64,000 bases of DNA from Microbacterium hominis (GCF_013282805.1 NZ_CP054038.1:3100001-3164000), one strand, 5' to 3'. Positions 25,870 through 35,058 are shown, numbered from the stretch's first letter. The notes: generated by a model from the sequence alone, not told the origin. Numbers and translations: made by a program.

Positions 25870-25910
25870 GATCTCTCCTTCGAGAAGGCGGTCCGGGTCG
25901 AGGTCGGGGT

Positions 25911-27515
25911 TCATGCGCGACTCGGCGCTGCGGTGGCGGTGGATGGCTCGGGTTCGAGGCGATCCGACAGGGTGCCGCCGGGCAGCATGAGCGCGGCGAC
26001 GATGCCGAGTGCGTAGACGGCGGACAGCGCGAGGAAGACCGGCGCGAGCACGTCGTGGTATATCGCGGCGACGTCCGCCTGGACGGCTGCCGAGGAGCTG
26101 TGGACGACCGCCGGAGTCAGCGACGCGGCATCCAGACCGGCGGGCAGTCGCGCGGCGACACCGAAGCCGATGACGCTGCCGATGACCGCCGTCGCGGTGG
26201 TCGCGCCGATCTGGCGCACGAGGTTCGTGGTCGCCGTGATGGCACCGATCTCGCCGCGCGACACCGCGCTCTGCACCACCGCGAGCACCAGGCTCATGAA
26301 GCATCCGGTGCCGAGTCCGACGACCGCCATCCCCGCTGCCGGGACCCACAGCGGTGCACCGTCGGGCAGGAGAGCCATGACGAACAGCCCCGCCGCCCCG
26401 AGCGAGGTGCCGATGATCGGATAGACCCGATAGTGGCCGGTCCGGCTGGCGAGGTGGCCCGTGACGAGGTTCGAGACCAGCATGCCGAACACCGTCGCGA
26501 TCGGCACGAGCCCGGAGACCGTCGCCGATGTGCCGTAGGCCATCTGGAAGTAGGTCGGGAGGTAGGCCACCACCGAGAACAGCCCCAGGCCGATGATCGC
26601 CGAGAGTGCGACGCCGGCGGCGATCGTGCGGTTGCGGAAGGCGCGGAGGGGGACGATGGGCTCGTCGACGCGCAGCTCGATGACGAGGAATGCGGCGAAC
26701 GCGACAGCGGCGATCACGAAGGCCGCGCCAGCGGTGAGGGATGCCGCGGGATCGACGATCCAGGTCACGCCGAGCACCAGCCCGACCATGGCGATCGTGA
26801 AGGTCACCGCCCCGGCGATGTCGAATCGAGGGCGGGCACCGGGTGCGATGTGCGGGATCGCGAACACGGCGATCCCCAGAGCGGCGAGACCGACCGGAAC
26901 GTTGATCCAGAAGACCCACGGCCAGCCCCAGAAGTCGGTGATGAGGCCCCCGAGCACGGGACCGACGACGATCGCCACCGGGAAGGCCGCGCCGACGATC
27001 GCGAGCAGACGCGGCCGGTCGCGAGGCGGAGCCACGTACGCGACGATCGTGTGCGACATCAGCTGGAGGCCGGCCGAGCTCATCCCCTGCAGCACACGGG
27101 CGATGACCAGCTGGACCATGTCCTGACTGAAGCCGCACATCAGCGACGCCGCGATGAAGATGGCCAGCGAGACCAGGAAGACCCGTCGCGGTCCGACGAC
27201 GTCGCCGAGCTTTCCGATCACCGGCAGCAGCACGGTCGCGGCGAGCGTGAAGCCGACGACGACCCACGCCATCTGCTCGAGGGCGCCCAGTTCGCCCGCG
27301 ACGGTGGCGAGCGAGGTCGAGACGACGGTGTGATCGAGCGCTCCGAGGAACGAGACGGTCAGGAGGGAGACGACGAGGATGCGAAGTCTGAGAGGAGAGA
27401 GTGGCATTCGGCTTCGCCCGAGAGATCGGGCCGTCGACGCGACCAGGTGTGCCTGACGCGGGCCTTCCCGCGGCAGAACGGGTCTGGACTCAGACCCCGA
27501 CGTCATCGTCGACAT
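25911..27515 (-). CDS. MFS transporter, DHA2 (14-helix) family
   Basis: 534 residues with about 14 hydrophobic segments after a 40-residue polar start. LDHTVVSTSL in helix 1, the DVVGPRR loop and VVGPVLGGLITDFWGW (motif C) mark a proton-driven drug/metabolite antiporter. In this catabolic unit it could export or import an aromatic compound. ATG 27515 has GAAGAAGGTGTA upstream; frames further upstream have no site. It lies between the SDR and GMC genes on the same strand. Confidence 0.9.
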   Translation of the reverse strand: MSTMTSGSESRPVLPREGPRQAHLVASTARSLGRSRMPLSPLRLRILVVSLLTVSFLGALDHTVVSTSLATVAGELGALEQMAWVVVGFTLAATVLLPVIGKLGDVVGPRRVFLVSLAIFIAASLMCGFSQDMVQLVIARVLQGMSSAGLQLMSHTIVAYVAPPRDRPRLLAIVGAAFPVAIVVGPVLGGLITDFWGWPWVFWINVPVGLAALGIAVFAIPHIAPGARPRFDIAGAVTFTIAMVGLVLGVTWIVDPAASLTAGAAFVIAAVAFAAFLVIELRVDEPIVPLRAFRNRTIAAGVALSAIIGLGLFSVVAYLPTYFQMAYGTSATVSGLVPIATVFGMLVSNLVTGHLASRTGHYRVYPIIGTSLGAAGLFVMALLPDGAPLWVPAAGMAVVGLGTGCFMSLVLAVVQSAVSRGEIGAITATTNLVRQIGATTATAVIGSVIGFGVAARLPAGLDAASLTPAVVHSSSAAVQADVAAIYHDVLAPVFLALSAVYALGIVAALMLPGGTLSDRLEPEPSTATAAPSRA

Positions 27516-27549
27516 TACACCTTCTTCTGCCTGAAATCCACATAAGAGG

Positions 27550-28338
27550 TCACCGCTCGACCGGAGATGCGGCCCTGGCGATGCGATCCGCCATGATCTT
27601 CGCGCCGGCCGACGACGTCGAGCCGCCGTCGATCGGGATCTCGGCACCCGAGACGTACGTCGCAGCGTCGGAGAGCAGGAACGCGACGCCGGATGCGACT
27701 TCGTCCGCGTGCCCCGTGCGCTCCAGGGGCGTCGCCGCCAGCTGCGCCTCGCGCATAGCCGGCCCCGCGCTCGCGGTCATCTCGGTCTCGATGAAACCGG
27801 GATGGATGATGTTGACCCGGATTCCCCGCGGACCCAGCTCAGTCGCGGCGACATGGGTCAACCCCCGCAGCGCCCACTTCGAGGTCGTGTAGGCGACCGG
27901 GTAGTGCCCGTTGAGCGCCGCCGAGGAGCCGACGTTCACGATCGACGAGCCGTCGCCCATGAGTGGCGTCAGTGCCTGGATGCCGAGCATGGCCCCCGTG
28001 ACGTTGACGGCGAGGACGCGATCCCAGTCGGCGCGCTCGACGGCTCCCAGCCGCGCACGGTGGGTGATTCCGGCGTTGTTGACGAGGCCGCGCAGCCGCT
28101 CGTCACCGAGCCGTTCGCGCAGTTCGCCCGCGAGCCGCGCCCACGCGCTCTCGTCGGCGACGTTGAGCCGCCGGTACTCGATCGTCGTGTCGGCGAAGGC
28201 TGTGGGCGCGGCATCCACGATGTCGGTCGCCACCACCTGCGCGCCGCACTGCGCGAGGAGCAGGGCCTCGGCCAGGCCCTGACCCCGCGCGGCACCGGTG
28301 ACGACGATCACGCGACCGTCGAGTCCGGGTAGCCTCAT
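27550..28338 (-). CDS. SDR family oxidoreductase
   Basis: 262 residues with the Rossmann start VIVVTGAARGQGLAEALLL (TGXXXGXG type), NNAG, the serine in VNVGSSAALNG, and YTTSK for the catalytic Y and K. The end reads YVSGAEIPIDGGST. It is an NAD(P)-dependent dehydrogenase acting on a hydroxyl or keto group; the substrate is probably a sugar or aglycone intermediate of this operon. It starts 4 bases after the stop of the RpiB-like gene. Confidence 0.93.
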   Translation of the reverse strand: MRLPGLDGRVIVVTGAARGQGLAEALLLAQCGAQVVATDIVDAAPTAFADTTIEYRRLNVADESAWARLAGELRERLGDERLRGLVNNAGITHRARLGAVERADWDRVLAVNVTGAMLGIQALTPLMGDGSSIVNVGSSAALNGHYPVAYTTSKWALRGLTHVAATELGPRGIRVNIIHPGFIETEMTASAGPAMREAQLAATPLERTGHADEVASGVAFLLSDAATYVSGAEIPIDGGSTSSAGAKIMADRIARAASPVER

Positions 28339-28342
28339 CGCG

Positions 28343-28861
28343 TCACTCGTGGGAGATCGCGATCTGCTCGGGCTCGAGCTGGACCGCCCAGCCCTCGATC
28401 GTGCCGGAGTTCTCGTACTCCTCGATCTGCAGGATCTGGCGACCGCGGTCGACCGAGTGCGGCAGCGACGAGGTGACGAAGGCGGCGACGGTGAGCCACG
28501 CGTTCTCCTCGAAGGCGATGCCCTCCAGCACCAGCACGTTCGCGTCGACGACCGCGCGGGTGCCGGCCGCGGCGCGGGGGGATGCCGCGCCCACCGCGCG
28601 TGCGCCGTTGACCTTGTTCGCCGCGACGATGCCCGCCGCACCTTCGTCGACGACGAGCACGCCGAAGGCGTCGACGCCGGCGTCCTGGTCGGTCACGACG
28701 GCCTGACCGACGCGGATCGCGTAGATCGGGTAGTCGTCGCCCGGGTCGATCTCGTCCGAGCCGTGCCAGACGACCTCGTGGCCGGCCGCGCGCGCGCGTG
28801 CCTCCAGCGACCGGCCGAGCTCGTAGCCGCTGCTGTCGGCGGCGAAGTGGATGCGTGTCAT
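28343..28861 (-). CDS. RpiB/LacAB-fold isomerase-like protein without the usual catalytic cysteine
   Basis: 172 residues. The fold signs are HFAADSSGYELGRSLEARARAAGHEV and YPIYAIRVGQAV, followed by GVLVVDEGAAGIVAANKVNGARAV. In ribose-5-phosphate isomerase B the corresponding loop reads CGTGIGXXIAANK; here the cysteine is replaced and the loop is VDEGAAG. The core would bind a sugar or sugar phosphate, but the reaction may differ. It sits between an extradiol dioxygenase and an SDR, so a role on a pathway sugar fragment is likely. Confidence 0.8.
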   Translation of the reverse strand: MTRIHFAADSSGYELGRSLEARARAAGHEVVWHGSDEIDPGDDYPIYAIRVGQAVVTDQDAGVDAFGVLVVDEGAAGIVAANKVNGARAVGAASPRAAAGTRAVVDANVLVLEGIAFEENAWLTVAAFVTSSLPHSVDRGRQILQIEEYENSGTIEGWAVQLEPEQIAISHE

Positions 28862-28889
28862 GATCCGTGTCCCTTCCGAAGGCTGCAGG

Positions 28890-29825
28890 TCACACCGGGG
28901 GCGCGACGTACAGGCCCTTGTCGATGTCGTTGAACGACTCGCGGGCGATCAGTTCGCTCATCGCCTGCGCGGTGCCCCACTGGTCCTGGCTGGAGACCTG
29001 GGTCATGTCGAGCCGGTGCGGCTCCCACGTCTCCTCGTCGAGCACGGCGAGTTCGGTCGTGTACTCGATCGTGTTGCCGGCGGGGCTCAGGAAGTACGCG
29101 AACGTGTTGTCGCCGGCGTTGTGGCGACCGGGGCCCCAGATCATGCGCGCGCCGGAGCGCAGGATCTTGCCGGCGCCGCGCATCCACTCCTCGATGCCGC
29201 GCATCTCGAATGACAGGTGGTGCAGCGAGTGGTGCGGGCCCTGCGCGATCGCGAGCGAGTGGTGCGTCGCATTGCAGCGCATGAAGTGCATCATGGGGCC
29301 GCCGTCGGGCCGCACGAGCGAGTCCGAGATCGAGAAGTCGAGATGCTCGATGTACCAGTCGGCCGACTGCTGGAGGTTGGCGGAGTTGAACACGACGTGG
29401 GAGAGCTTCGCCGGAATCGGCTCGCGCTCGCGGATCTTCCGGGCTTGGCGGGTCTGGTAGCCCACCGAGAACTCGAGCACGCGGCCGTCGCCGTCGAACA
29501 CGCGGAAGCCGTAGCCGCCCTCGAAGCTCGCCAGGTCCTGAGGCTCGTGCACGAACTGCACACCCTCACCGCGGAGCTTGTCGGCGAGCTTGTGCAGGTC
29601 GTCGCGGCTCGCCACGGCGAACCCGACGAGATCGATGCGCTTCTCGCCGTCACGCAGGCGCAGGATGTAGGGCTCGTCGGAGCCTTCGGCGGCGAGATAG
29701 CTGAGACCGTCGCCGGAGTGGACCTCGGTGAGGCCCCAGTACTTCTTGAAGAAGTCGCGCTCCTCCTCGAAGTTCGGCACGGCCAATGCGGCGTAGCGCA
29801 GGTGGGAAACGAGTCGTTCCGTCAT
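28890..29825 (-). CDS. Extradiol ring-cleavage dioxygenase, VOC (type I) family
   Basis: 311 residues with two VOC modules. The metal ligands are H143 (LSHVVF), H203 (HHLSFE) and E254 (NTIEYT). GRHNAGDNTFAYFLSPAGNTIE matches the family signature, with H235 as a likely second-shell base. Type I enzymes use Fe(II) or Mn(II) to open catechol-like rings next to one hydroxyl. In this operon it would cleave the ring of a dihydroxylated aglycone. It lies 21 bases after the upstream FAH gene. Confidence 0.92.
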   Translation of the reverse strand: MTERLVSHLRYAALAVPNFEEERDFFKKYWGLTEVHSGDGLSYLAAEGSDEPYILRLRDGEKRIDLVGFAVASRDDLHKLADKLRGEGVQFVHEPQDLASFEGGYGFRVFDGDGRVLEFSVGYQTRQARKIREREPIPAKLSHVVFNSANLQQSADWYIEHLDFSISDSLVRPDGGPMMHFMRCNATHHSLAIAQGPHHSLHHLSFEMRGIEEWMRGAGKILRSGARMIWGPGRHNAGDNTFAYFLSPAGNTIEYTTELAVLDEETWEPHRLDMTQVSSQDQWGTAQAMSELIARESFNDIDKGLYVAPPV

Positions 29826-29846
29826 CGTCGATCCCTCTTTCTTGAT

Positions 29847-30836
29847 TCAGTTCGTGATGCGGTGCCGATCGCGCGGGCGCGCGACGGCGGCAGGAAGCTC
29901 GGGAGCGGGCACGACGGCGCCGACCTTCGCGGTCAGATCTCCGATGCCCTCGATGCTCATCGAGACCTCGTCCCCCTCGACGAGCGGGGCCGGGGTGAGC
30001 GAGCCGTTGCGGCCCCACAGCTCGCCGAGGCACCCGCCGTTTCCGACGGTGCCGGATCCGAGGACGTCGCCGGGGACGACCCGGGAGTTGCGCGACGCGT
30101 AGGCGACGAGCACCGGGAACGGCCAGCCCATGTTCGAGACGAGGTCCTCGCCGATGAGGTCGCCGTTGATGCGCACCTCGGCGCGCACCGCGAGGAAGCC
30201 GTCGTCGTCGAGGTAGGGCTCGAACTCGTCGGCCGTGACGATCCACGGGCCCAGCGACGTGCCGAAGTCCTTGCCCTTGGCGGGGCCGAGCCGCACCTTC
30301 ATCTCGCGGCCCTGCAGATCACGCGCCGACCAGTCGTTCATGATCGTGTAGCCGAAGACGTGGGATGCCGCGGCCGCGGCCGTCAGGTTGGCACCGTCCG
30401 ATCCATCCACGCCGCCGATGACGGCGGCGAGCTCCAGTTCGAAGTCGAGACGCTGCGTGACCGGCGGGCGCACCGGCTCGCCGGGCCCGAGGATCGTGTG
30501 GGGGTTCGTGAAGTAGAAGGTGGGGGCCCGGTACCACTCGTCGGCGACGTGGCTCGTGCCCTCGACGCCGGCGGACACGCCCTCGACATGCTCCTCGAAC
30601 GCGACGAAGTCGCGGACCGAGGCGGGGACGACGGGCGCGAGGAGCGTGACCTCGGCGAGCGGCACGGCCTCGGTCGGCGCCTGCTCGAGGGCCTGCGCAC
30701 GGAGCGCGTGCGCGGCATCCAGTCCTCGCTGGAGCACGGCGGCGACCGTCAGCGACTCGGGGAACGACACGACCGAGTCGCCTTCGACGAACCCCTCGCC
30801 GACCTCGCCGGCGTGGATCCAGCGTGCGATCCTCAT
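29847..30836 (-). CDS. Fumarylacetoacetate hydrolase family protein
   Basis: 329 residues. The fold marks are DFVAFEEHVEGVS near residue 80, the metal glutamates in DFELELAAVIGG, and the aspartate in IMNDWSARDLQGREM. The end is SMSIEGIGDLTAKVG. Members hydrolyse or decarboxylate the C-C bond of ring-cleavage products or related acids. Its ATG overlaps the stop of the amidohydrolase gene by ATGA, and the ring-cleavage dioxygenase follows, so it probably acts on the cleaved product. Confidence 0.92.
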   Translation of the reverse strand: MRIARWIHAGEVGEGFVEGDSVVSFPESLTVAAVLQRGLDAAHALRAQALEQAPTEAVPLAEVTLLAPVVPASVRDFVAFEEHVEGVSAGVEGTSHVADEWYRAPTFYFTNPHTILGPGEPVRPPVTQRLDFELELAAVIGGVDGSDGANLTAAAAASHVFGYTIMNDWSARDLQGREMKVRLGPAKGKDFGTSLGPWIVTADEFEPYLDDDGFLAVRAEVRINGDLIGEDLVSNMGWPFPVLVAYASRNSRVVPGDVLGSGTVGNGGCLGELWGRNGSLTPAPLVEGDEVSMSIEGIGDLTAKVGAVVPAPELPAAVARPRDRHRITN

Positions 30837-31837
30837 GCGCGGACCGCCGTCGGGAGCAGGGCGTCCGCATTGCGCGACAGGATCCGCTGCTGGATCTCGA
30901 CGGGCAGGCCCGCGGCGCGCAGGAAGCCGACGGGGTCGTCGAGTCCCATGTCGAACGGGTAGTCGCTGCCCAGCACGATCTGCGACGCCCCGGCGTTCTC
31001 GATGAGGTGGCGCAGCGCCATCGGATCGTGCACCACCGTGTCGAACCAGATCTTCCTGAGGTACGAGGACGGCTCGTGCTCGCACTGCCGCGCGTCCGGT
31101 CGCACCCGCCACGCGTGGTCGCTGCGACCGATGGCGGTCGGGAGGTATCCGCCGCCGTGGGCGGCGACGACCTTCAGCGCCGGATGCCGGTCGAGCACAC
31201 CCGAGAAGATGAGGTGCGACAGCGCCACCGCGTTCTCGGCCGGTTGGCCGACCGTATTGGCGAGGTAGTACCGGTCGAGTCGCTCGTCGAGCGAGCAGCC
31301 GAACGGGTGCAGGAAGACGATGGCGCCGAGCTCCGCCGCCCGCGCCCAGAACGGCTCGAGGCGTTCGTCGGACAGCTCGACGTCGCCGGCGAACGACGAG
31401 ATCTCGACACCGGCGAGTCCGTGGCCGAGCACCGCGTCTTCGAGGGCCGCCACGGCGCGATCGGGATGCTGCAGCGGCACGACGCCGAGTCCGACGAGGC
31501 GCTCGGGGGCCAGCGCCACATGCTCGGCCACCAGGCGGTTGGTCTCCGCCGCGACCCACACCGCGAGGTCCTCGTCGGCCCACGGGTAGAAGTGGTTCGG
31601 CGACACCGACACCCACTGGCGGTCCACGCCCTGGCGATCCATCTCGGACAGTCGCACGTTCACGTCGGTGAGCCTCGGCACGCGCGCGCCCACCATCGGG
31701 CCGGAGACGGCGAGGCTCGCGGCCCCATTGCGGCGCAGTTCGAGCGCGCCGGCCTCCGCGACCTGCTGCGGTGCGCGACGCTCCACCTCGGCGTGGAGAC
31801 CGGGGAGGAGCAGATGCGCGTGGACGTCGGTGATCAT
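30833..31837 (-). CDS. Amidohydrolase, ACMSD/gamma-resorcylate decarboxylase type
   Basis: 334 residues beginning MITDVHAH, where H6 and H8 are metal ligands. Further ligands are in FLHPFG, VVAAHGGGYLP and LGSDYPFDMG. This matches the amidohydrolase-2 family, which includes metal-dependent decarboxylases of aromatic or ring-cleavage acids and related hydrolases. The stop-start overlaps with both neighbours (4 bases each) show close coupling. Decarboxylation of an aromatic acid or of a ring-cleavage product is the likely step; the exact substrate is unknown. Confidence 0.88.
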   Translation of the reverse strand: MITDVHAHLLLPGLHAEVERRAPQQVAEAGALELRRNGAASLAVSGPMVGARVPRLTDVNVRLSEMDRQGVDRQWVSVSPNHFYPWADEDLAVWVAAETNRLVAEHVALAPERLVGLGVVPLQHPDRAVAALEDAVLGHGLAGVEISSFAGDVELSDERLEPFWARAAELGAIVFLHPFGCSLDERLDRYYLANTVGQPAENAVALSHLIFSGVLDRHPALKVVAAHGGGYLPTAIGRSDHAWRVRPDARQCEHEPSSYLRKIWFDTVVHDPMALRHLIENAGASQIVLGSDYPFDMGLDDPVGFLRAAGLPVEIQQRILSRNADALLPTAVRA

Positions 31838-32967
31838 GCCGGCTGCGCCATCTGCTGGGAGATGCCGAAGATCAGGCCGCCGGCATCGGCGTCGCGGTTG
31901 TGCTCGATCTGCCACTGGCCGAGCTGCACCGACGCTTCGACCACGGCGGTCGCACGCGGCAGACGGCGGGCGTGGAAGACGTCCCACAGGCTCTGGTCGA
32001 TGCCGTCGGCGGCGACCAGCAGCTCCGTCAGCACGAGCGCGTCTTCGAGCGCCTGCGCAGCACCCTGGGCGATCGTGGGCGGGCAGCTGTGCGCGGCATC
32101 CCCGATGATCACCACCCGGCCCCGGTTCCACGGCTCCTCGACGATGTGCTTCGTGAACCACGTGTAGTTCACGTGCGCGCCCGATGCGAGGCTCTCGCGG
32201 ATCGACGCCCACGGGCCGTTGTACGCCCTCGACTCGTCGAGCATGATCTGCACGGCCTCCTCGTCGCTGACGCCGAAGCGATCCTGCGCCTCCTCGACGA
32301 GGAAGGCGTACATGGTGTCCTCTCCGGTCGGCGTGTAGCCAGCGATGTAGACGGGACCGCCGTAGTACAGCTCGCTCGTGGTGACCTCGGCGGGCCGGGC
32401 GACGAACGCACGCCAGATGCCCATGCCCGTCGACTCCGGCTTCGTCTCGATGCCGATGAGGTCGCGCACGGTCGAGTTGAGGCCATCCGCGCCGACGAGC
32501 AGGTCGTACGTGCCGGCGGACTCCTCGTTCACGAACACCTCGACGCCGTCCTCACCGTCGGCGAGACCGGTCACCCTCGCGCCGAAGCGAACGGTCGCAC
32601 CGACCTCCGCGGCGCGCGCAACGAGGATCTGGGCGAGGTCGGGACGATACATGCCCCCGCACGCGGGGTAGTCGGGACCGCCCGTCTGCACCTCCGGCAG
32701 AGCGGCGACGACCTGCGCGTCGGGACCCGGCGCACGCAGGTTCAAGCCCTCGAAGAAGTAGCCCTTCTCCTTGACGGCGTCCCACACGCCCAGGGTGTCG
32801 AACGCACGGAGGGCGTTGCCCTGGAGGGTGATGCCGGAGCCGAGGGCGCTGAGCTCGGGCTTGGCCTCGAAGACGTCGACGGTCACCCCCGCCTTGGCGA
32901 GCTGGATGGCGGTGGCGAGTCCGGCGGCGCCCGTGCCGGCGACGGCGACCTTGGTGACTGCGGTCAT
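31834..32967 (-). CDS. FAD-dependent aromatic monooxygenase
   Basis: 377 residues. GTGAAG (11-16) starts the FAD domain; DLLVGADGLNSTVR is the DG motif and IIGDAAHSCPPTIAQGA the GD motif, as in salicylate/3-hydroxybenzoate hydroxylases. It uses NAD(P)H and oxygen to hydroxylate a phenolic ring. Placed before the amidohydrolase and dioxygenase genes, it would prepare a catechol-type or hydroquinone-type ring for cleavage. AGAGG precedes ATG 32967. Confidence 0.92.
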   Translation of the reverse strand: MTAVTKVAVAGTGAAGLATAIQLAKAGVTVDVFEAKPELSALGSGITLQGNALRAFDTLGVWDAVKEKGYFFEGLNLRAPGPDAQVVAALPEVQTGGPDYPACGGMYRPDLAQILVARAAEVGATVRFGARVTGLADGEDGVEVFVNEESAGTYDLLVGADGLNSTVRDLIGIETKPESTGMGIWRAFVARPAEVTTSELYYGGPVYIAGYTPTGEDTMYAFLVEEAQDRFGVSDEEAVQIMLDESRAYNGPWASIRESLASGAHVNYTWFTKHIVEEPWNRGRVVIIGDAAHSCPPTIAQGAAQALEDALVLTELLVAADGIDQSLWDVFHARRLPRATAVVEASVQLGQWQIEHNRDADAGGLIFGISQQMAQPA

Positions 32968-33020
32968 GTCAGAACCTCTCTGTTCTTGCTGTGGCTGTGT
33001 TGCTGTGTGCGGGGGTCGGG

Positions 33021-34010
33021 TCAGAGGATGGCGACCGGGTTGATCGGCGACCCGACCGCGCCGGTGATCTTGAGCGGCGCCGCCGAGAGCAGGAACTCGT
33101 ATCGTCCCTGCGCGGCGCACGCCTCGGCGAGTTCGTCGAGGTCCCACAGTTCGCCGACGGTGAGTCCCATGTTGGGGATGACGACCTGGTGCAGCGGCTG
33201 GAACGACGGCACGTCGAACTCGTTGGGGCGCACCTCGAAGCCCCATGTGTCGGTCGCGATCGCGGCGATCTCGGTGCGGTGCAGCCACGCGGCCGTCGTC
33301 AGCGACAGACCCGCCGAGGGGCCGCCGGCGTACTCGCCCCAGCCCTCGCGCCGCGCGCGCGTGAGGCGCCCCGTGCGCACCAGCACGATGTCGCCGCGGC
33401 CGACGGTGACTTCCGCGGCGGTGGCGGTCGCGTCGAGGTCGGCGGCGCTGATGGCGTAGCCGTCCTCGAGCTCACCCGCCTCGGGGCGGAGGTGGCGGGC
33501 GACGTCGAGCAGCACCCCGCGCGAGACGATCACATCGGCCGCGTGCTCGATTCCGGTGATCGCGTCGCCCAGGCTCGTGACGACCTCGCCCGCGCGTCGC
33601 CCGTTCCAGGCGAAGCCGTTGTCGAAGATGTGCCCGAGGCCGTCCCATTGCGTCGAGCACTGCAGCGGCATCGCGATCACATCGTCCGCTCCGCCGATGC
33701 CGTGCGGGAACCCCTGGGTGCCGCGCTCGGCGTCGGTGCCCGTGTCGAGCATGGTGTGCACCGGATTGGTGCGCCGGCGCCACCCCTTCTGCGGGCCGTC
33801 CATGTCGAACGACTGCGAGAGCGAGATCACCCGTCCTTCGCGGACGAGGGATGCCGCGGCCACCCGCTGCTCGCCGGTGATGAAGTTCAGCGTGCCGAGC
33901 ACGTCGTCCTCACCCCAGCGCCCCCAGTTCCGGTAGGCCTCCGCGCGGGCGCGGATCTCGGCATCCGGATTCTGCCGATCGATCTCGGCAGGGATCTCGG
34001 ACGGGTTCAC
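33021..34010 (-). CDS. Cyclase family (kynurenine formamidase-like) hydrolase
   Basis: 329 residues. The family core reads MPLQCSTQWDGLGHIF, the variant of the HXGTHXDXPXH metal site found in the longer members, followed by NGRRAGEVVTSLG and RGDIVLVRTGRL. These Mn- or Zn-dependent enzymes hydrolyse amides, lactones or cyclic intermediates. A lactone or ring-cleavage product may be the substrate here. The GTG start overlaps the upstream FAH gene stop by 4 bases. Confidence 0.88.
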   Translation of the reverse strand: MNPSEIPAEIDRQNPDAEIRARAEAYRNWGRWGEDDVLGTLNFITGEQRVAAASLVREGRVISLSQSFDMDGPQKGWRRRTNPVHTMLDTGTDAERGTQGFPHGIGGADDVIAMPLQCSTQWDGLGHIFDNGFAWNGRRAGEVVTSLGDAITGIEHAADVIVSRGVLLDVARHLRPEAGELEDGYAISAADLDATATAAEVTVGRGDIVLVRTGRLTRARREGWGEYAGGPSAGLSLTTAAWLHRTEIAAIATDTWGFEVRPNEFDVPSFQPLHQVVIPNMGLTVGELWDLDELAEACAAQGRYEFLLSAAPLKITGAVGSPINPVAIL

Positions 34011-34975
34011 GCCGCACCGCCGGGAGCGACGCAGCGGACGACCTGCGCGCCCAGCCCCGTGATCGAGCCGGTCATGACGTCGCCGTCGCGCAGGAACCGC
34101 TTCCAGTGCTGGCCGTTGCCGGCCGGGCTGCCGGTCAGCAGGATGTCGCCCGGGAGCAGGGGCATGGTCTGCGAGGCGCCGGAGACGAGCGCGGCGATGT
34201 CGAACAGCAGATCGTCGGTGCTGCCGTTCTGCATGACCTGCCCGTTGAGCTCGAGGGTGACGGTGACCGCTCCCCCGTCGACGAACGGCGCCGGCACGAG
34301 GAAGGGGCCCGTCGGCAGGAAGCCGGGGGCGTTCTTGGAGCGGTACCAGTCGGTGCCGATCTCCTTCATGTCCTTGCGGAAGACGAGGTCGCGGGTCGTG
34401 ATGTCGTTCACGATCGTGTAGCCGGCGACATGTGCCATGGCATCGTCACGTGAGACCTGGAACGCTTCGGCGCCGATCACGATCGCCAGCTCCAGCTCCC
34501 AGTCGTGCACGTCGCTGTACGCGGGGAGCACGAGCGGCACGTCATCCCCGACGACGCAGGCCGGCAGCCCGATGAAGAAGTACGGCTCGCCGTTGGCGGC
34601 GCGGTCGTCCATCATCGTGGCAGCGAACGCGCGCGCCTCGTCCGGCGTGCGGTCGGTGTTGTTCGTGAGGCCGGCCGCGACCAGCTCGATGACGTGCTGC
34701 CGGTAGTTCGCTCCGGCCTGCAGCACCTGGCGCGGCTGGACCGGCGCGGTCAGTGTCACATCGGCGAGCGGCATCCAGTCGTCGCCCGGAGACGCGGCGA
34801 CCGCGGCGAGGCGGTCCCAGTCGGGGGCGGCCAGGAAGTCGTTGAGCTCGACCGCTCCGAGCTGATCGGGCGTGAGGGGCCGGATGCGATCACCGGCCAC
34901 GAGTCCGAGCTGCACGGAAGTGCCCTCGCGGTATCGCGCGAGGGCGAAGGGGGCTGCGGGCCCAGTCGACGTCAT
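34007..34975 (-). CDS. Fumarylacetoacetate hydrolase family protein, first gene of the aromatic unit
   Basis: 322 residues. QAGANYRQHVIELVAAG is the substrate region, HDWELELAIVIG gives the metal glutamates and TIVNDITTRDLVFRKDM the aspartate; LLPGDILLTGSPAGNG is the family C-terminal signature. It is a second FAH-fold enzyme in the same unit, so two C-C bond cleavages or one hydrolase plus one decarboxylase or isomerase are likely. ATG 34975 has AAAGGA 7 bases upstream. A promoter with TTGGCA and TCTAAT is visible in the 83-base gap before it. Confidence 0.92.
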   Translation of the reverse strand: MTSTGPAAPFALARYREGTSVQLGLVAGDRIRPLTPDQLGAVELNDFLAAPDWDRLAAVAASPGDDWMPLADVTLTAPVQPRQVLQAGANYRQHVIELVAAGLTNNTDRTPDEARAFAATMMDDRAANGEPYFFIGLPACVVGDDVPLVLPAYSDVHDWELELAIVIGAEAFQVSRDDAMAHVAGYTIVNDITTRDLVFRKDMKEIGTDWYRSKNAPGFLPTGPFLVPAPFVDGGAVTVTLELNGQVMQNGSTDDLLFDIAALVSGASQTMPLLPGDILLTGSPAGNGQHWKRFLRDGDVMTGSITGLGAQVVRCVAPGGAA

Positions 34976-35017
34976 CGTCCGTCCTTTCCAGTACTCATCC
35001 ACTATTCGTCGGGATTA

Positions 35018-35025
35018 GACATAAG
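35018..35025. promoter_or_regulatory. GACATAAG motif in the promoter of the aromatic unit
   Basis: On the minus strand a TTGGCA -35 and a TCTAAT -10 lie 18 bases apart in the gap before gene 34975. The octamer GACATAAG (plus-strand reading) sits at the end of that spacer. The same octamer sits inside the promoter spacer of the gene at 38272, so it may be a shared operator half-site, perhaps for the ROK regulator. Confidence 0.4.
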
Positions 35026-35058
35026 GGAAGTGGATTGTGCCAATAGCAGGAATCAGCT

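Noticed and set aside
24268..27267. A 999-codon frame suggesting a fused GMC oxidase
   Set aside because: The part upstream of 25869 is an R/H-rich shadow of the MFS gene; AAGGAGAGATC and ATG at 25869 fix the true start.
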